A DNA stretch of 64,000 nucleotides from NCBI RefSeq assembly GCF_000379525.1, contig NZ_KB902531.1, forward strand, positions 79,616 through 143,615, read 5' to 3'. The number at the start of each line of letters is the position of its first letter. Position 1 is the first letter of the stretch. Shown here piece after piece: positions 34,802 through 43,861 of this stretch. The DNA is from Lamprocystis purpurea DSM 4197. Its GTDB lineage: Bacteria; Pseudomonadota; Gammaproteobacteria; Chromatiales; Chromatiaceae. A program made the translations under genes and the position numbers. The notes beneath the pieces are model-generated. The model worked only from the letters and a program-made list of their open reading frames with translations. It had not been told where the DNA came from and made no database searches.

Positions 34802-36442
34802 ATGTACGAAGCACCTAAGCAAAACGATGCCCTGGGAACCACCAATCGGGGCAATCCCTGTGAATCCGGGCTCTGCACCCTGTGCAGCAGTGACTGCAAG
34901 GGCAAGTGTGAGACCTGGCTGTCCTCGCTCCTGGGTCGTAAGCTCCTGTATCCCCGCAATTTCGGTGATACCACCTCGGGTTCCGGCAACGCGGTGGCGG
35001 AGGGTATCGGCTACCACGCCGTGCGTATTCAGGGTTACGCCTACGGTGCGCGCGGGCTCACCGACCGCCTCTCCACCACGAGTGACGATCGCACCTTCCC
35101 GAACGTCGATATCACCACCCGCTTCGGTCAGGAGGTCAAGACGACCTGTCGTCTGCCGATCATGACCGGTGCGCTGGGGTCGACCTTCATCGCCGCCAAG
35201 TATTGGAATTCGTTCGCCGTGGGTGCCGCACTCTGCGGCTTCCCCATCGTGATCGGGGAGAACGTGGTCGGCATCGACCGCGCCGCGGTCCTCGACAACG
35301 GCCGCATCACGTCCGCCCCGGAACTGGATCGGCGGATCGCGATCTTCCGCCGCTATTTCGACGGCTTCGGCGCCATCATCGTCCAGATGAATGTGGAAGA
35401 CACCCGCAACGGGGTGGCCGAATATCTGATCGACAAATATGGCGACCAGATCATCATCGAACTGAAGTGGGGCCAGGGAGCGAAGAACATCGGCGGCGAG
35501 ATCCAGGTCAGTGACATCGACTATGCCTGCTTCCTCAAGGCGCGCGGCTACCTGGTCGATCCGGATCCGACCGACCCCGCGGTGCGCACCGCGTTCGAGC
35601 GCGGGGCCATCACCAGCTTCGCCCGCCACAGCCGGCTCGGCGCCACCGACCTCAGTTCGGCCGGGCAGGTCCGCGATGCCTTCATGGGCGAGGTGGCGCG
35701 GCTGCGCGGTCTGGGGTTCAAGCGCATTTCGCTCAAGACCGGGTCCTATGGCATGGAGGCTCTGGCGATGGCGATCCGCTACGCGGCCGATGCCAAGCTC
35801 GACTTGCTGACCATCGACGGGTCCGGCGGCGGCACCGGCATGAGTCCGTGGAACATGATGGAGCATTGGGGTGTGCCCTCACTGCCGCTGCACGCCAAGG
35901 CCTACGACTACTGCCGCATCCTGACCGAGCGCGGCATCGCGGTGCCGGACATCTCGCTCGCCGGGGGGATGGCGCGTGAGGACCATCTGTTCAAGGCGCT
36001 GGCGCTGGGTGCCCCGTTCGCGAAGATGGTCTGCATGGGGCGGGCACCGATGATTCCGGGTTTCCTGGGCAGCAACATCGAAGGCGTGTTGCGGCCGAAG
36101 CGCCGCGCCGCCGTGTCCGGTCACTGGGACCATCTGCCCTCGTCGGTCAAGACCATCGGCGAGACCCCGGAGTCGATCTTCGCGGGCTGGGAGGCGGTGC
36201 GTCAGAAGGTCGGTGACGCGGAGATGGAGCAGATCCCGTTCGGCGCGGTCGCCATGTATGGCTACGCGGACAAACTCGCCTGCGGACTCCAGCAATTCAT
36301 GGCCGGCGCGCGCAAGTTCTCCATCGATCAACTCGCCCGCGAGGACCTGATGTCCGCCAATCGCGAGACCGCGGAGGTCACCGGCATCCCCTTCATGACC
36401 GACGCCCAGCACGAACAGGCCATGGCGGTGCTGAACGCCTGA
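34802..36442 (+). CDS. FMN-binding glutamate synthase-family protein
   Basis: A 546-residue protein of the glutamate synthase alpha domain 2 type. A Cys-rich N-terminus (CESGLCTLCSSDCKGKC, residues 21-37) suggests an Fe-S or zinc site. A TIM-barrel FMN domain follows, with LKTGSYGMEALAMAIRYAA, DGSGGGTGMSPW and ISLAGGMAREDHLFKALALG. There is no glutaminase domain, so it may use ammonia or belong to the FMN-binding glutamate synthase-like group of uncertain substrate. ATG 34802 follows CGAGGA. Upstream, TTGTAG (34712) and TAGTAT (34736) with 18-base spacing form a plausible sigma-70 promoter next to an imperfect inverted repeat at 34702-34722. Confidence 0.82.
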   Translation: MYEAPKQNDALGTTNRGNPCESGLCTLCSSDCKGKCETWLSSLLGRKLLYPRNFGDTTSGSGNAVAEGIGYHAVRIQGYAYGARGLTDRLSTTSDDRTFPNVDITTRFGQEVKTTCRLPIMTGALGSTFIAAKYWNSFAVGAALCGFPIVIGENVVGIDRAAVLDNGRITSAPELDRRIAIFRRYFDGFGAIIVQMNVEDTRNGVAEYLIDKYGDQIIIELKWGQGAKNIGGEIQVSDIDYACFLKARGYLVDPDPTDPAVRTAFERGAITSFARHSRLGATDLSSAGQVRDAFMGEVARLRGLGFKRISLKTGSYGMEALAMAIRYAADAKLDLLTIDGSGGGTGMSPWNMMEHWGVPSLPLHAKAYDYCRILTERGIAVPDISLAGGMAREDHLFKALALGAPFAKMVCMGRAPMIPGFLGSNIEGVLRPKRRAAVSGHWDHLPSSVKTIGETPESIFAGWEAVRQKVGDAEMEQIPFGAVAMYGYADKLACGLQQFMAGARKFSIDQLAREDLMSANRETAEVTGIPFMTDAQHEQAMAVLNA

Positions 36443-36526
36443 CCGCCTGTCGGTCGACCGCGGGACCGCGTGTCCCGGCGGCCGACCGCCAACGCCCGTT
36501 TCACGGACCCGCATCGGAGGTGAACC

Positions 36527-36925
36527 ATGCTCAGAGACTGGTCGGACGCGTACAAGATCGGCATCGCCGAGATCGACCACCAGCACCAGGGATTCTTCGC
36601 GGCCGCTCATGGCCTGTATGACCAAATTCTCAATTGCGCGGGCGAGCACGGTGTCGAGGACGCCATCGCCTTTTTGCGGGATTACGCGGCGCGACACTTT
36701 CAGGCCGAAGAGGACCTGATGCGTCGCCACGGCTTTCCCGGACTCGCGGCCCACCAGCAACTGCACGCGGCCTTCTTCGAGCGTCTGGACCAACTGGTGT
36801 ATGACCTGGAGGTCTTCGGTCCCAGTCAGCACTTGGCGGAGCGCGCCCTGGAGATCGCGCAGGATTGGCTCATCGAGCATATCAGTTGCGCCGACTTGGA
36901 CTATGTGCCCTATGTCGATCATTGA
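36527..36925 (+). CDS. Bacteriohemerythrin
   Basis: A 132-residue single-domain hemerythrin that binds O2 at a di-iron site. All seven ligands are present: His18 (EIDHQH), His57 and Glu61 (HFQAEE), His76 and His80 (HQQLH), His118 and Asp123 (HISCADLD). ATG 36527 has GGAGGTGA upstream. It stands alone, 84 bp after the glutamate synthase-like gene, and marks the left shoulder of the defence island. Such proteins deliver or buffer oxygen in microaerobic bacteria. Confidence 0.93.
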   Translation: MLRDWSDAYKIGIAEIDHQHQGFFAAAHGLYDQILNCAGEHGVEDAIAFLRDYAARHFQAEEDLMRRHGFPGLAAHQQLHAAFFERLDQLVYDLEVFGPSQHLAERALEIAQDWLIEHISCADLDYVPYVDH

Positions 36926-37294
36926 TCCTGACATCCGTTTTCAACAACAGTAACGAGTTAGCAATAGCTTTAACAACGAATGCAATCGTTGTCGTTGTCG
37001 TAATCGGAGAAGCGATTCAAGTTAGGCATGAGCAGCCCGTTGTCGATCGGGTTTCGATTCGCTCCGTCGCTTGGGCGTACAAGGTCGCCAAGCTTTTCCA
37101 AGGCTTCGATGCCACACACGGGATCAACGCATCGTTGCGCTGTTTGCAAAGCTCGGACCGCGAAACGACGCGGTGTGGGAGAATCCTCGCGGGTTTCGTC
37201 ACCCCGATTACGACAACGACAACGACCAAGAGGCCGAAGTCGTTCCCTAATCGACTCGTTGAGCTTATTAACGAACGGTTCCCACGCCGCAGCA
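36926..37294. repeat. Gene-free spacer with a 21-bp perfect inverted repeat at the defence-island edge
   Basis: The 369 bp between the hemerythrin stop and the mcrC stop hold no convincing gene. Bases 36987-37007 (CGTTGTCGTTGTCGTAATCGG) are repeated inverted at 37204-37224 with no mismatch, about 196 bp apart. The segment is visibly less GC-rich than its surroundings. It may be the ends of a small non-autonomous element or a recombination scar where the island joined the chromosome; the sequence does not settle which. Confidence 0.6.
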
Positions 37295-38587
37295 TCACTC
37301 CGGCAAGATGCGGGAAGAACGTCGCCACGGCCACCAGTCGCGCACAGACCCGTCGAGGAGACCGTCGATGGGAACGCCGACGAGCCGGATGCGCACCTGT
37401 TGTGCGACCGCGGCCGGGGCAAACAGGAGTGTTGTCGCACGCTCCAGTTCACCGTTGGTCAATGGGTGCAGAAGCAAGACTTCCCGCGGCTCCGGCATCG
37501 CGTAGGCAAGGCCATAGGTGGTCAATTGGTACAATTCGGCCGCCGAGGGCGGGTGCTCGTAGCGGTTCTTGTACTTGGCGTCGCCCAGCGCGACGGTACT
37601 TTGGTGGCGCCGGAACACGAAGTCAGGACGGATGGTCGGCCGGTTCCATCCGCTCGCGTTATCGAGATAGTTGAACACGTCGCCCCGGACTTCCTGCGTG
37701 CTGATGCGAATGTCGTCCGGGGCATGTTCGCTGAGGTAGCGCCCCAGGAAGCGCTCGAAGACCAGATTCATGTTCAGCAGGAAACTCGACAGCGGCAGTT
37801 CGCCGTCGGGAGCATGCGCGCCCAGCCGGGCACCCTGGTGGATGAGTGTTACCAGCGTCAGCGCGGTGCGGTAATGGCTGGAGCGGCGGTCGAGGTCATC
37901 AACGAGCGAGCGAAGCGAATCCGCGGCGAGGGGCAGCCGCGTCAGGTCCCCGAAGAAACGGTCGGCGGCCCTTGCGAGGTCGAGACGCAGGTCCGATGAC
38001 TGCATAACGGCGGCGGCAAGGCGAAGTCCGCCCGCCAGGACCTGGTTCAACCGGTGATCTGTCGTCAGGTCGTCGTAGGTGCAGCGCAGGGTTGCAAGCC
38101 GCGCATGCGTGGCGATGTGACGCAAGTCCAGCCGACCCCGCGGGGTCGGCAGGGCCTCGTGACGCGACTCATACTCCGGCAGCAGACCACCGCGGGCGAT
38201 GCGCTCGACTGCGCGGAGCAGCGCAAGTCCCAACAGGTCAATGAGTCCTTGGTCGGACGTTGCGTAGGTCGTCTGGGTTTCGGTGACAATGAGATCGGAG
38301 AGGTCAAAGGCGTAGGCCACCATACTCATCAGGTGGTCGATGCGCAGCTTCGGCATGATCACGATGCGCAAGCCGGTCAGGTTCACCGTGCCGATGTGCG
38401 GCCCCACCGAAATGGCCAATCCCGAACGAAGCTCGGTGAATTGGAGGCTCGCTCGTCCTTCCAATTCGCCAATGAGCGCGCGGTCGGCGTCGGTCAGGCG
38501 CACGCCACGCAGCAGCGCGCCCGCCAGCGGCGAGTCCGGTGTGGTCGCACTCCATTCGCGGATGTGCAGCGTTGGCCTGCTCGTCAT
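37295..38587 (-). CDS. mcrC: McrC-type nuclease of a McrBC restriction system
   Basis: A 430-residue McrC. The N-terminal beta domain (about 1-100) includes HIGTVNLTGLRIVIMPKL. The central helical part is typical of the family (TPRGRLDLRHIATH, DDLTTDHRLNQVLAGGL). The C-terminal PD-(D/E)xK nuclease has IRPDFVF and ALGDAKYK. With McrB it restricts DNA containing modified cytosine or related bases. Its ATG overlaps the mcrB stop (38584-38587). It is the last gene of the long minus-strand island. Confidence 0.88.
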   Translation of the reverse strand: MTSRPTLHIREWSATTPDSPLAGALLRGVRLTDADRALIGELEGRASLQFTELRSGLAISVGPHIGTVNLTGLRIVIMPKLRIDHLMSMVAYAFDLSDLIVTETQTTYATSDQGLIDLLGLALLRAVERIARGGLLPEYESRHEALPTPRGRLDLRHIATHARLATLRCTYDDLTTDHRLNQVLAGGLRLAAAVMQSSDLRLDLARAADRFFGDLTRLPLAADSLRSLVDDLDRRSSHYRTALTLVTLIHQGARLGAHAPDGELPLSSFLLNMNLVFERFLGRYLSEHAPDDIRISTQEVRGDVFNYLDNASGWNRPTIRPDFVFRRHQSTVALGDAKYKNRYEHPPSAAELYQLTTYGLAYAMPEPREVLLLHPLTNGELERATTLLFAPAAVAQQVRIRLVGVPIDGLLDGSVRDWWPWRRSSRILPE

Positions 38588-40965
38588 TCCCGGTCGGATC
38601 CTGCCTGACCAACTCCGTTCTCCTCCGACTCCTCGGCGTCCTCGTCATCAGCCACGTCCTCGCCCAGCGCCGCGTCGTGCTTCTTGTCCTCGGGCGTGAC
38701 GATCGCGATCAGCGCCTGCGCGAGTTCGTCCTCCCGCCCCGACTCGAAAAGGTCAAAGCGCAGGTTGGCCGCTTCGCGGTCGAAGACTCCGCCCTTGTCC
38801 GCGGCGAGGATATTGGCCAGTTTTTTCGGGTCCTCATAGCAATATTCCTGCAAGAGCGGCCACAACTCGTCACGTACGATTTCACCGATGCGGCCGAGCG
38901 TCGCCGCGGGCTTCCCGCCCGGCATCAGGTAGGCGTGACCGACCTGAAGATTACGGCCGTCTCGCCCAAGCTGCTCGACGATGCGGCGATTCAAGGCGCG
39001 CAGCCAGGTACTGAGCGTGATGTCGGCAATGCCGCCGGCGCGCAACAGATGGGGCTCGGGGAGCAGTTCTTTGAACGCAAAGCGTCGCCGCAGCGCCGTG
39101 TCGAGCAGCAGGATGGAGCGGTCCGCCGTGTTCATCGTGCCGATGACGAAGAGATTATCCGGGACGCTGAACGGCTCCTTGGACAGGGGCAGGAGCGAAC
39201 TGCTCAAGCCCCGCTTCGTCGCCTCGATGAGCGTGATGAGTTCGCCGAAGATCTTCGGGATGTTGCCGCGATTGATCTCGTCGATGATCAACACGAAGCG
39301 CTTGCCTGGCTGCGCCTGTGCGACCGTGACCATGCGCTTGAAAATCCCCGGCTCCAGCTTGAAGCCTTCACCGTCGGGCCGATACCCTTCGATGAAGTCC
39401 TCGTAGGAGTACATCGGGTGAAAGGTGCAGGTCGTAATGAAGGGGTCCGGGTTGCCGCGGCCGTAGACCGTGTCACGCTGGCGGTCGGAAAGCTGCGACG
39501 GCAGGCAGTTGAAGTTATGCCGCGCGACGATTTCGAGCGCGATGCGTTCCGCGTGGTAGGTCTTGCCGGTCCCCGGGGGCCCATAGAGGATGACCTGCCG
39601 CTTGCGTTCCAGCATCTCAACTACGTGTCGGGAAATCCCTTCCAGCGGGGGCGGTGCATCGGCGTTCGCGCCAGTGCTGAAACCGCCGGACACCGCCGTG
39701 GATTTGGGAAGCAGCAGCGCAGTCGCGTCTGTCGTGCTCGCAAAATTGGGCCAGGGGCCGACGCCGTTGACCACCAGCGAGGCCTCAATGTCTGCGACCG
39801 CCGGGTGGGTGGCCTCAAGCATCATCAGGCTACGCTTCACATCGACGGGGGTGGACGTTTCGAAGCTGCGGTTGTGATACCAGCGCACGGGCACCTGATG
39901 TGGCCGCTCTGCGCCCTGGATAAAGCGATAGCCTCCCGTCACTTCTCCAACGGCCACCACCGTGGATGCATCCGAGAAGAGCGCGACAATGCTCCCCTCC
40001 ATGAGGCGGCAGGCAAGTTCAGTGAGGTTGCGCACCTCGGTGGAGTGCGTTCCCAGGCCCGCGCTCTCGAATGCAGTTGCCACGGCCAGTCGGACGTCCC
40101 GCCGTTTGTTCAGCGCGATGGCCTCGGCCAGGTTCCCTACCTTGGCCGGACCGAGCGCCAAGTGCTCGTGCGCGAGCATCTCCTTCCAGGCCGACACCTC
40201 GCCGGCGAGCCCAAGGCACCAGTGATTCCGCGGCCCCAGGCCATTGCCGACGCGGTAACGCAGTTCCGCCGACAGGTTGGTCAGGGCCGGGACGCTATTC
40301 CAGAAACGGATGATCTGAACGTCCAGCGCAAACACCCCGGTCCCCGTCGGCACCTCACCGACACGATATAACTGGGCTTCCGAATAGGCTTGCGTGGCAT
40401 TTCTGGTGAGCAGTGTGGGAAAGTTCAGGTGCAGATACTTGTGCAGCCATGCGCTGGCGAACCAGCGCGGCGCGGCGGCCGCAAGCGCCGCCTGGAACTT
40501 CTGCGGATCGATGGCCTCGACCGGCTGGTGCGCAAACGCCGCAATGGCCTGAACCGCCGCCAGCATCTCGTCGCGCCGCCCCGCGACGATCCCCAGGGCC
40601 TCATCCTCGGCGATGTCTTGAATCGACCGTGAGCCCGACCGCTGGGCACGCCAGGAACCGCTCTTCTTCTCCTGCCAGGTGCCGAATTTGGCCGAACTGC
40701 CACCCAGGATGCTGCCAAACAGCGCACAGTTGAACTCCTCGTCGTTCTTGAACTCAAGCCAGTAGTCCATCGGCTGCTCATTGGCGGCGTTATGGGGCAG
40801 TTCCCGCAACAACGCCGGCCCACTCATCCGAGCGAGTGGTTCCGGCCCGAAACGCGCGAGGAAGGCCGCTCGTTGCCGAGCAAGCGCGTCCGGGTCCGGG
40901 AGCTGCAAGGACGCCAGTTCTGCGGCCAGGTAACGGTTGAGGATGTCTTTGACCTGCGTGCTCAT
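38584..40965 (-). CDS. mcrB: McrB-type AAA+ GTPase/ATPase
   Basis: A 793-residue McrB-like protein. The N-terminal half (1-440) is a long specificity region unlike the E. coli DNA-binding domain, with MDYWLEFKNDEEF and KYLHLNFPTLLTRNATQAY. The AAA+ motor has Walker A YGPPGTGKTYHAE, the Walker B region LIIDEINRGNIPKIFGEL, sensor MNTADRSILLLDTALRRRF and the YEDFIEGYRP segment characteristic of McrB. The acidic C-terminal tail ends EDAEESEENGVGQAGSDRE. It lies 8 bp after the DUF499 gene, so it is probably co-expressed with that system. Confidence 0.88.
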   Translation of the reverse strand: MSTQVKDILNRYLAAELASLQLPDPDALARQRAAFLARFGPEPLARMSGPALLRELPHNAANEQPMDYWLEFKNDEEFNCALFGSILGGSSAKFGTWQEKKSGSWRAQRSGSRSIQDIAEDEALGIVAGRRDEMLAAVQAIAAFAHQPVEAIDPQKFQAALAAAAPRWFASAWLHKYLHLNFPTLLTRNATQAYSEAQLYRVGEVPTGTGVFALDVQIIRFWNSVPALTNLSAELRYRVGNGLGPRNHWCLGLAGEVSAWKEMLAHEHLALGPAKVGNLAEAIALNKRRDVRLAVATAFESAGLGTHSTEVRNLTELACRLMEGSIVALFSDASTVVAVGEVTGGYRFIQGAERPHQVPVRWYHNRSFETSTPVDVKRSLMMLEATHPAVADIEASLVVNGVGPWPNFASTTDATALLLPKSTAVSGGFSTGANADAPPPLEGISRHVVEMLERKRQVILYGPPGTGKTYHAERIALEIVARHNFNCLPSQLSDRQRDTVYGRGNPDPFITTCTFHPMYSYEDFIEGYRPDGEGFKLEPGIFKRMVTVAQAQPGKRFVLIIDEINRGNIPKIFGELITLIEATKRGLSSSLLPLSKEPFSVPDNLFVIGTMNTADRSILLLDTALRRRFAFKELLPEPHLLRAGGIADITLSTWLRALNRRIVEQLGRDGRNLQVGHAYLMPGGKPAATLGRIGEIVRDELWPLLQEYCYEDPKKLANILAADKGGVFDREAANLRFDLFESGREDELAQALIAIVTPEDKKHDAALGEDVADDEDAEESEENGVGQAGSDRE

Positions 40966-40973
40966 CGGTGTTC

Positions 40974-43859
40974 CTACTCGTCAATCCGAAGCGACTCGTC
41001 GGTGCGAAACAGATTGAACAGCGTCTCCTTCACCGTGTCCTCGATCAGGGTCGGAGTGAAACCGGCCTCCGACGACGCCTCGATCTGGATTTTGATCTTG
41101 ATGTGGTCCGCGTTGCGTCCGAGTGCATTGATGATGCCGGTGTAGAACGCATGGAAGTCCGTGAATGGCACCTCGACTGACAGATTCAGGCGGTGCGGCT
41201 TGCCGTCCTTCCCAGTCACTTCCGTCGAACCGGTCGCCGGTACGCCCGTGCCGCCGGTCGGTGTGTTCCCGCCCGTGATGATTGTCGTCGTGCCGGTCCC
41301 AGTCGTTGGCTGGCTGACGCCGGTTTGTACCGGCGGCGTCACGGTAACGGCCGGGGTCTCCGCCGCGGCCTTGGCCTCTGCCGCCGCGATCTTCTGGTCA
41401 GCCAGGGTCGGCCGTACCAGCAGATAGCCGTCCTCCAGCGCCACCGCCGTCGTGGTGATCGCTGTCTTGTAGTGCAGGATCTTTGCATCCTCCGCGTTGG
41501 TCCCCTCGCAGAGCGCAAAATGCCCGGCGCGAACGCCATCGACAACCGCCTGACGCAGCACATCATCGTCCCGCAAGATCGGCAGGTGCGTGAAGTTGCG
41601 AAAATACCCCGGCAACGCCTTTAGGCTCAGCACGGGCTCGTCTTCCGGCCAGACCGCAAGCTTGGTGGGGTGCACCAGCAGGATCGAGGCGATCCGTTCC
41701 TGGTACTTCTCCTTGTTCTTCAGGAACGCGACGACCAGCTCGCTCAGACCCTGCTCGGTGGTGGCCGGGGGTTGGCCCATGTCGAGGGTCTTGAGGGGGG
41801 CTCCATTGCTGCCGCCCCAGGCCGTGTGGCGGTAGGCGCGCAGGATTTGCTGACGCACGCCCTTGGCGCCATTGGCCTTCTCCGTCTGGAGTTGGGCCAC
41901 CTGGCTCTTGGACAGATTGTGGCGCTCGCGGTTCGTGTCGACGTTCTCGGCGGCGAGCAGACTGCGGATGCGCTCGCGCAGGGCAGCGACCTCGGCCTCG
42001 TCCGCCATCAGGAAGACCAAGGTGTTGCGCCGGGTACGGTGGGTTGAGCCGCTCTTGTTCAGGATCTCCAGGACCACCTGCTGAGTAGCTGCCCGGTTCG
42101 TCGGACCGAAGGTGTGCTCGGGCGGCATGACCACGAGCTTGTTGCTCGCACTGTCGGCGATGTCGCCCGGGCCTTCCGGCCAGATGTAGGGCGACAGCGG
42201 TGCCTGGGCGAGCAGCCTGCGGATCTCGGCTTCGAGCCGCTCACGCACCAACGCGTCGTCCACGCCGTCTTTGGCGTCCAGCAGGATGCGGTTGAGGTTG
42301 GGGGTGGTCGAGAAGCGGAACCGGTCACCTTCCGTATTGATGAAGTGGAAACGCTCCTTGATCTGCAGGGCGACGCCAGGGATGGTCCCGCGGTCGATCT
42401 CGGGCCGCGCCGAGGCGAGGTGCAGTTCCGCCAGTGTCGCGCCCCGTGACCCGTTGCCGGCCTCGCAGGTGAACAGGAAGGTCGTCGTTGCAAGTCCGGA
42501 CGCGATGCGCCATTGCGTCATCTGCGCGCTCTGCTTATCCAGGCCCACGGCATTGGCCCCGGCACCGATGATGTCGGCCTCCAGCGCGGAGCGAAACTCG
42601 CGGTCGACCAGTTCGAGCAGTTCGGAGCGGATCTCCTCGTTGTTGAGGTCGATATCGCTGGCCTGGATCAGTCCGCCGTTGTGTGTCCGCTTCACCAGGT
42701 CGGCAACCACCAGCGCCAACAGGCGCAGCACCCCGCGCGTGCGCTGAAACTTCGGATTGGCGCCGAGATAGCGGTTGAGGATGTCGAGCAGATAGGGATG
42801 GAAGGGATAGCTCTGTTTGAAGCGCAGGGCGTAAGCCGGCTCCTTGGCGAAATCGGACACCTGCGGGCGTGCCTTGAGATCGGCCACATAGGCGGCGATG
42901 GTAGCGTCGCGGCCACTCGCCTTTTTGGTGCGGGTGCCTTTGTCCTCGGTGTCCTCGCCAAAGGGCACGAAGAGGCGCCGGCGGATGATCTCGTGGACCT
43001 CGTCGCCCTCCACCGGCTCACGGATCTTCTGGACCGAACCGAAGATCTTCTGCAGGCGGTCGAGCGCGTCCACCGACGCGGTGCCGTGCAGCTCCAGGCG
43101 GCTCTTGGGCAGGGTCGCGGCCAACACACAGCGCTCATGTCCCCCAATGCGCCGCGTCAGGATTTGCAAAAAGGTCAGGGTTTGTGCCGCGAGCGTCGAG
43201 TCCTGCACCGCCACCGCGGACGCCCGCTCGATATAGTTGACCACCTCATCGAGGATGATGAGGCCGCCGCCGGACAGGGTGAGCAGTTGGTCGATCTCCT
43301 CCCCGCCCGGGGTGATGCGGTCCGCGTCGTAGGCGCGCACCAGGGCGTAGCCGTCGCGTCCCGCCAGTTGCCAGGCGAGGTGGCCCCACATGGTCTGTAC
43401 CGCGAGCCCGGGCTCCAGTTCGACGGTACCGGTGCCGACCTGGTTGCCGTCGAACGCGGCGACCGGCACGCTGGGCGGAATCTGCCAGCCGCGCTCCAGC
43501 CAGTAGGTCTTGAGCGCCGAATGCTCGAAGCAGGCCTGCCCGTTCCTTACCAGGTGATAGAGCGTGATCAGGGTATGCGTCTTACCGCCGCCGAAGGGCG
43601 TCTGGATCTGCATGACCGCGTCGCCATCACCCTGACCGGTCAGGCGCCCGACCACCTCCCCGGCGAGCTGACGCAGACCCGCGGTCAGGAAGGTGCGATT
43701 GAAAAAGCGCACGGGATCATGGTAGTCCGGGTTGCCGCTGGCATGCAGCACATCGGCGAGGCTCGCGGCGAAGTCGTTCTGCTTCACCCGGCCCTGCTTG
43801 ATGTTGTCATGCGGCGTGACGATCTGCCGCCAGGGCGTGGTCGAGGCGGGTTGGTTCAT
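40974..43859 (-). CDS. DUF499-family ATPase
   Basis: A 961-residue P-loop ATPase of the DUF499 family. Family-typical MNQPASTTPWRQIVTPHDNI begins it, and Walker A is TPFGGGKTHTL. LIILDEVVNYIE is the probable Walker B. After the ATPase and helical parts, a Thr/Gly/Pro-rich linker (VTPPVQTGVSQPTTGTGTTT onward) joins a small C-terminal domain ending LFRTDESLRIDE. DUF499 genes occur with DUF1156 methylases and SNF2 helicases in predicted DISARM/BREX-like defence loci, as here. It sits 2 bp after the DUF1016 nuclease gene and 8 bp before mcrB. Confidence 0.85.
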   Translation of the reverse strand: MNQPASTTPWRQIVTPHDNIKQGRVKQNDFAASLADVLHASGNPDYHDPVRFFNRTFLTAGLRQLAGEVVGRLTGQGDGDAVMQIQTPFGGGKTHTLITLYHLVRNGQACFEHSALKTYWLERGWQIPPSVPVAAFDGNQVGTGTVELEPGLAVQTMWGHLAWQLAGRDGYALVRAYDADRITPGGEEIDQLLTLSGGGLIILDEVVNYIERASAVAVQDSTLAAQTLTFLQILTRRIGGHERCVLAATLPKSRLELHGTASVDALDRLQKIFGSVQKIREPVEGDEVHEIIRRRLFVPFGEDTEDKGTRTKKASGRDATIAAYVADLKARPQVSDFAKEPAYALRFKQSYPFHPYLLDILNRYLGANPKFQRTRGVLRLLALVVADLVKRTHNGGLIQASDIDLNNEEIRSELLELVDREFRSALEADIIGAGANAVGLDKQSAQMTQWRIASGLATTTFLFTCEAGNGSRGATLAELHLASARPEIDRGTIPGVALQIKERFHFINTEGDRFRFSTTPNLNRILLDAKDGVDDALVRERLEAEIRRLLAQAPLSPYIWPEGPGDIADSASNKLVVMPPEHTFGPTNRAATQQVVLEILNKSGSTHRTRRNTLVFLMADEAEVAALRERIRSLLAAENVDTNRERHNLSKSQVAQLQTEKANGAKGVRQQILRAYRHTAWGGSNGAPLKTLDMGQPPATTEQGLSELVVAFLKNKEKYQERIASILLVHPTKLAVWPEDEPVLSLKALPGYFRNFTHLPILRDDDVLRQAVVDGVRAGHFALCEGTNAEDAKILHYKTAITTTAVALEDGYLLVRPTLADQKIAAAEAKAAAETPAVTVTPPVQTGVSQPTTGTGTTTIITGGNTPTGGTGVPATGSTEVTGKDGKPHRLNLSVEVPFTDFHAFYTGIINALGRNADHIKIKIQIEASSEAGFTPTLIEDTVKETLFNLFRTDESLRIDE

Positions 43860-43861
43860 GG

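Noticed and set aside
37017..37452. Minus-strand frames of 105-160 codons in the spacer beside mcrC
   Set aside because: They run through the inverted repeat, give low-complexity Arg/Cys/Asn peptides and overlap mcrC.
38539..40371. 610-codon plus-strand frame across mcrB
   Set aside because: Antisense of mcrB, whose AAA+ motifs are unambiguous on the minus strand.
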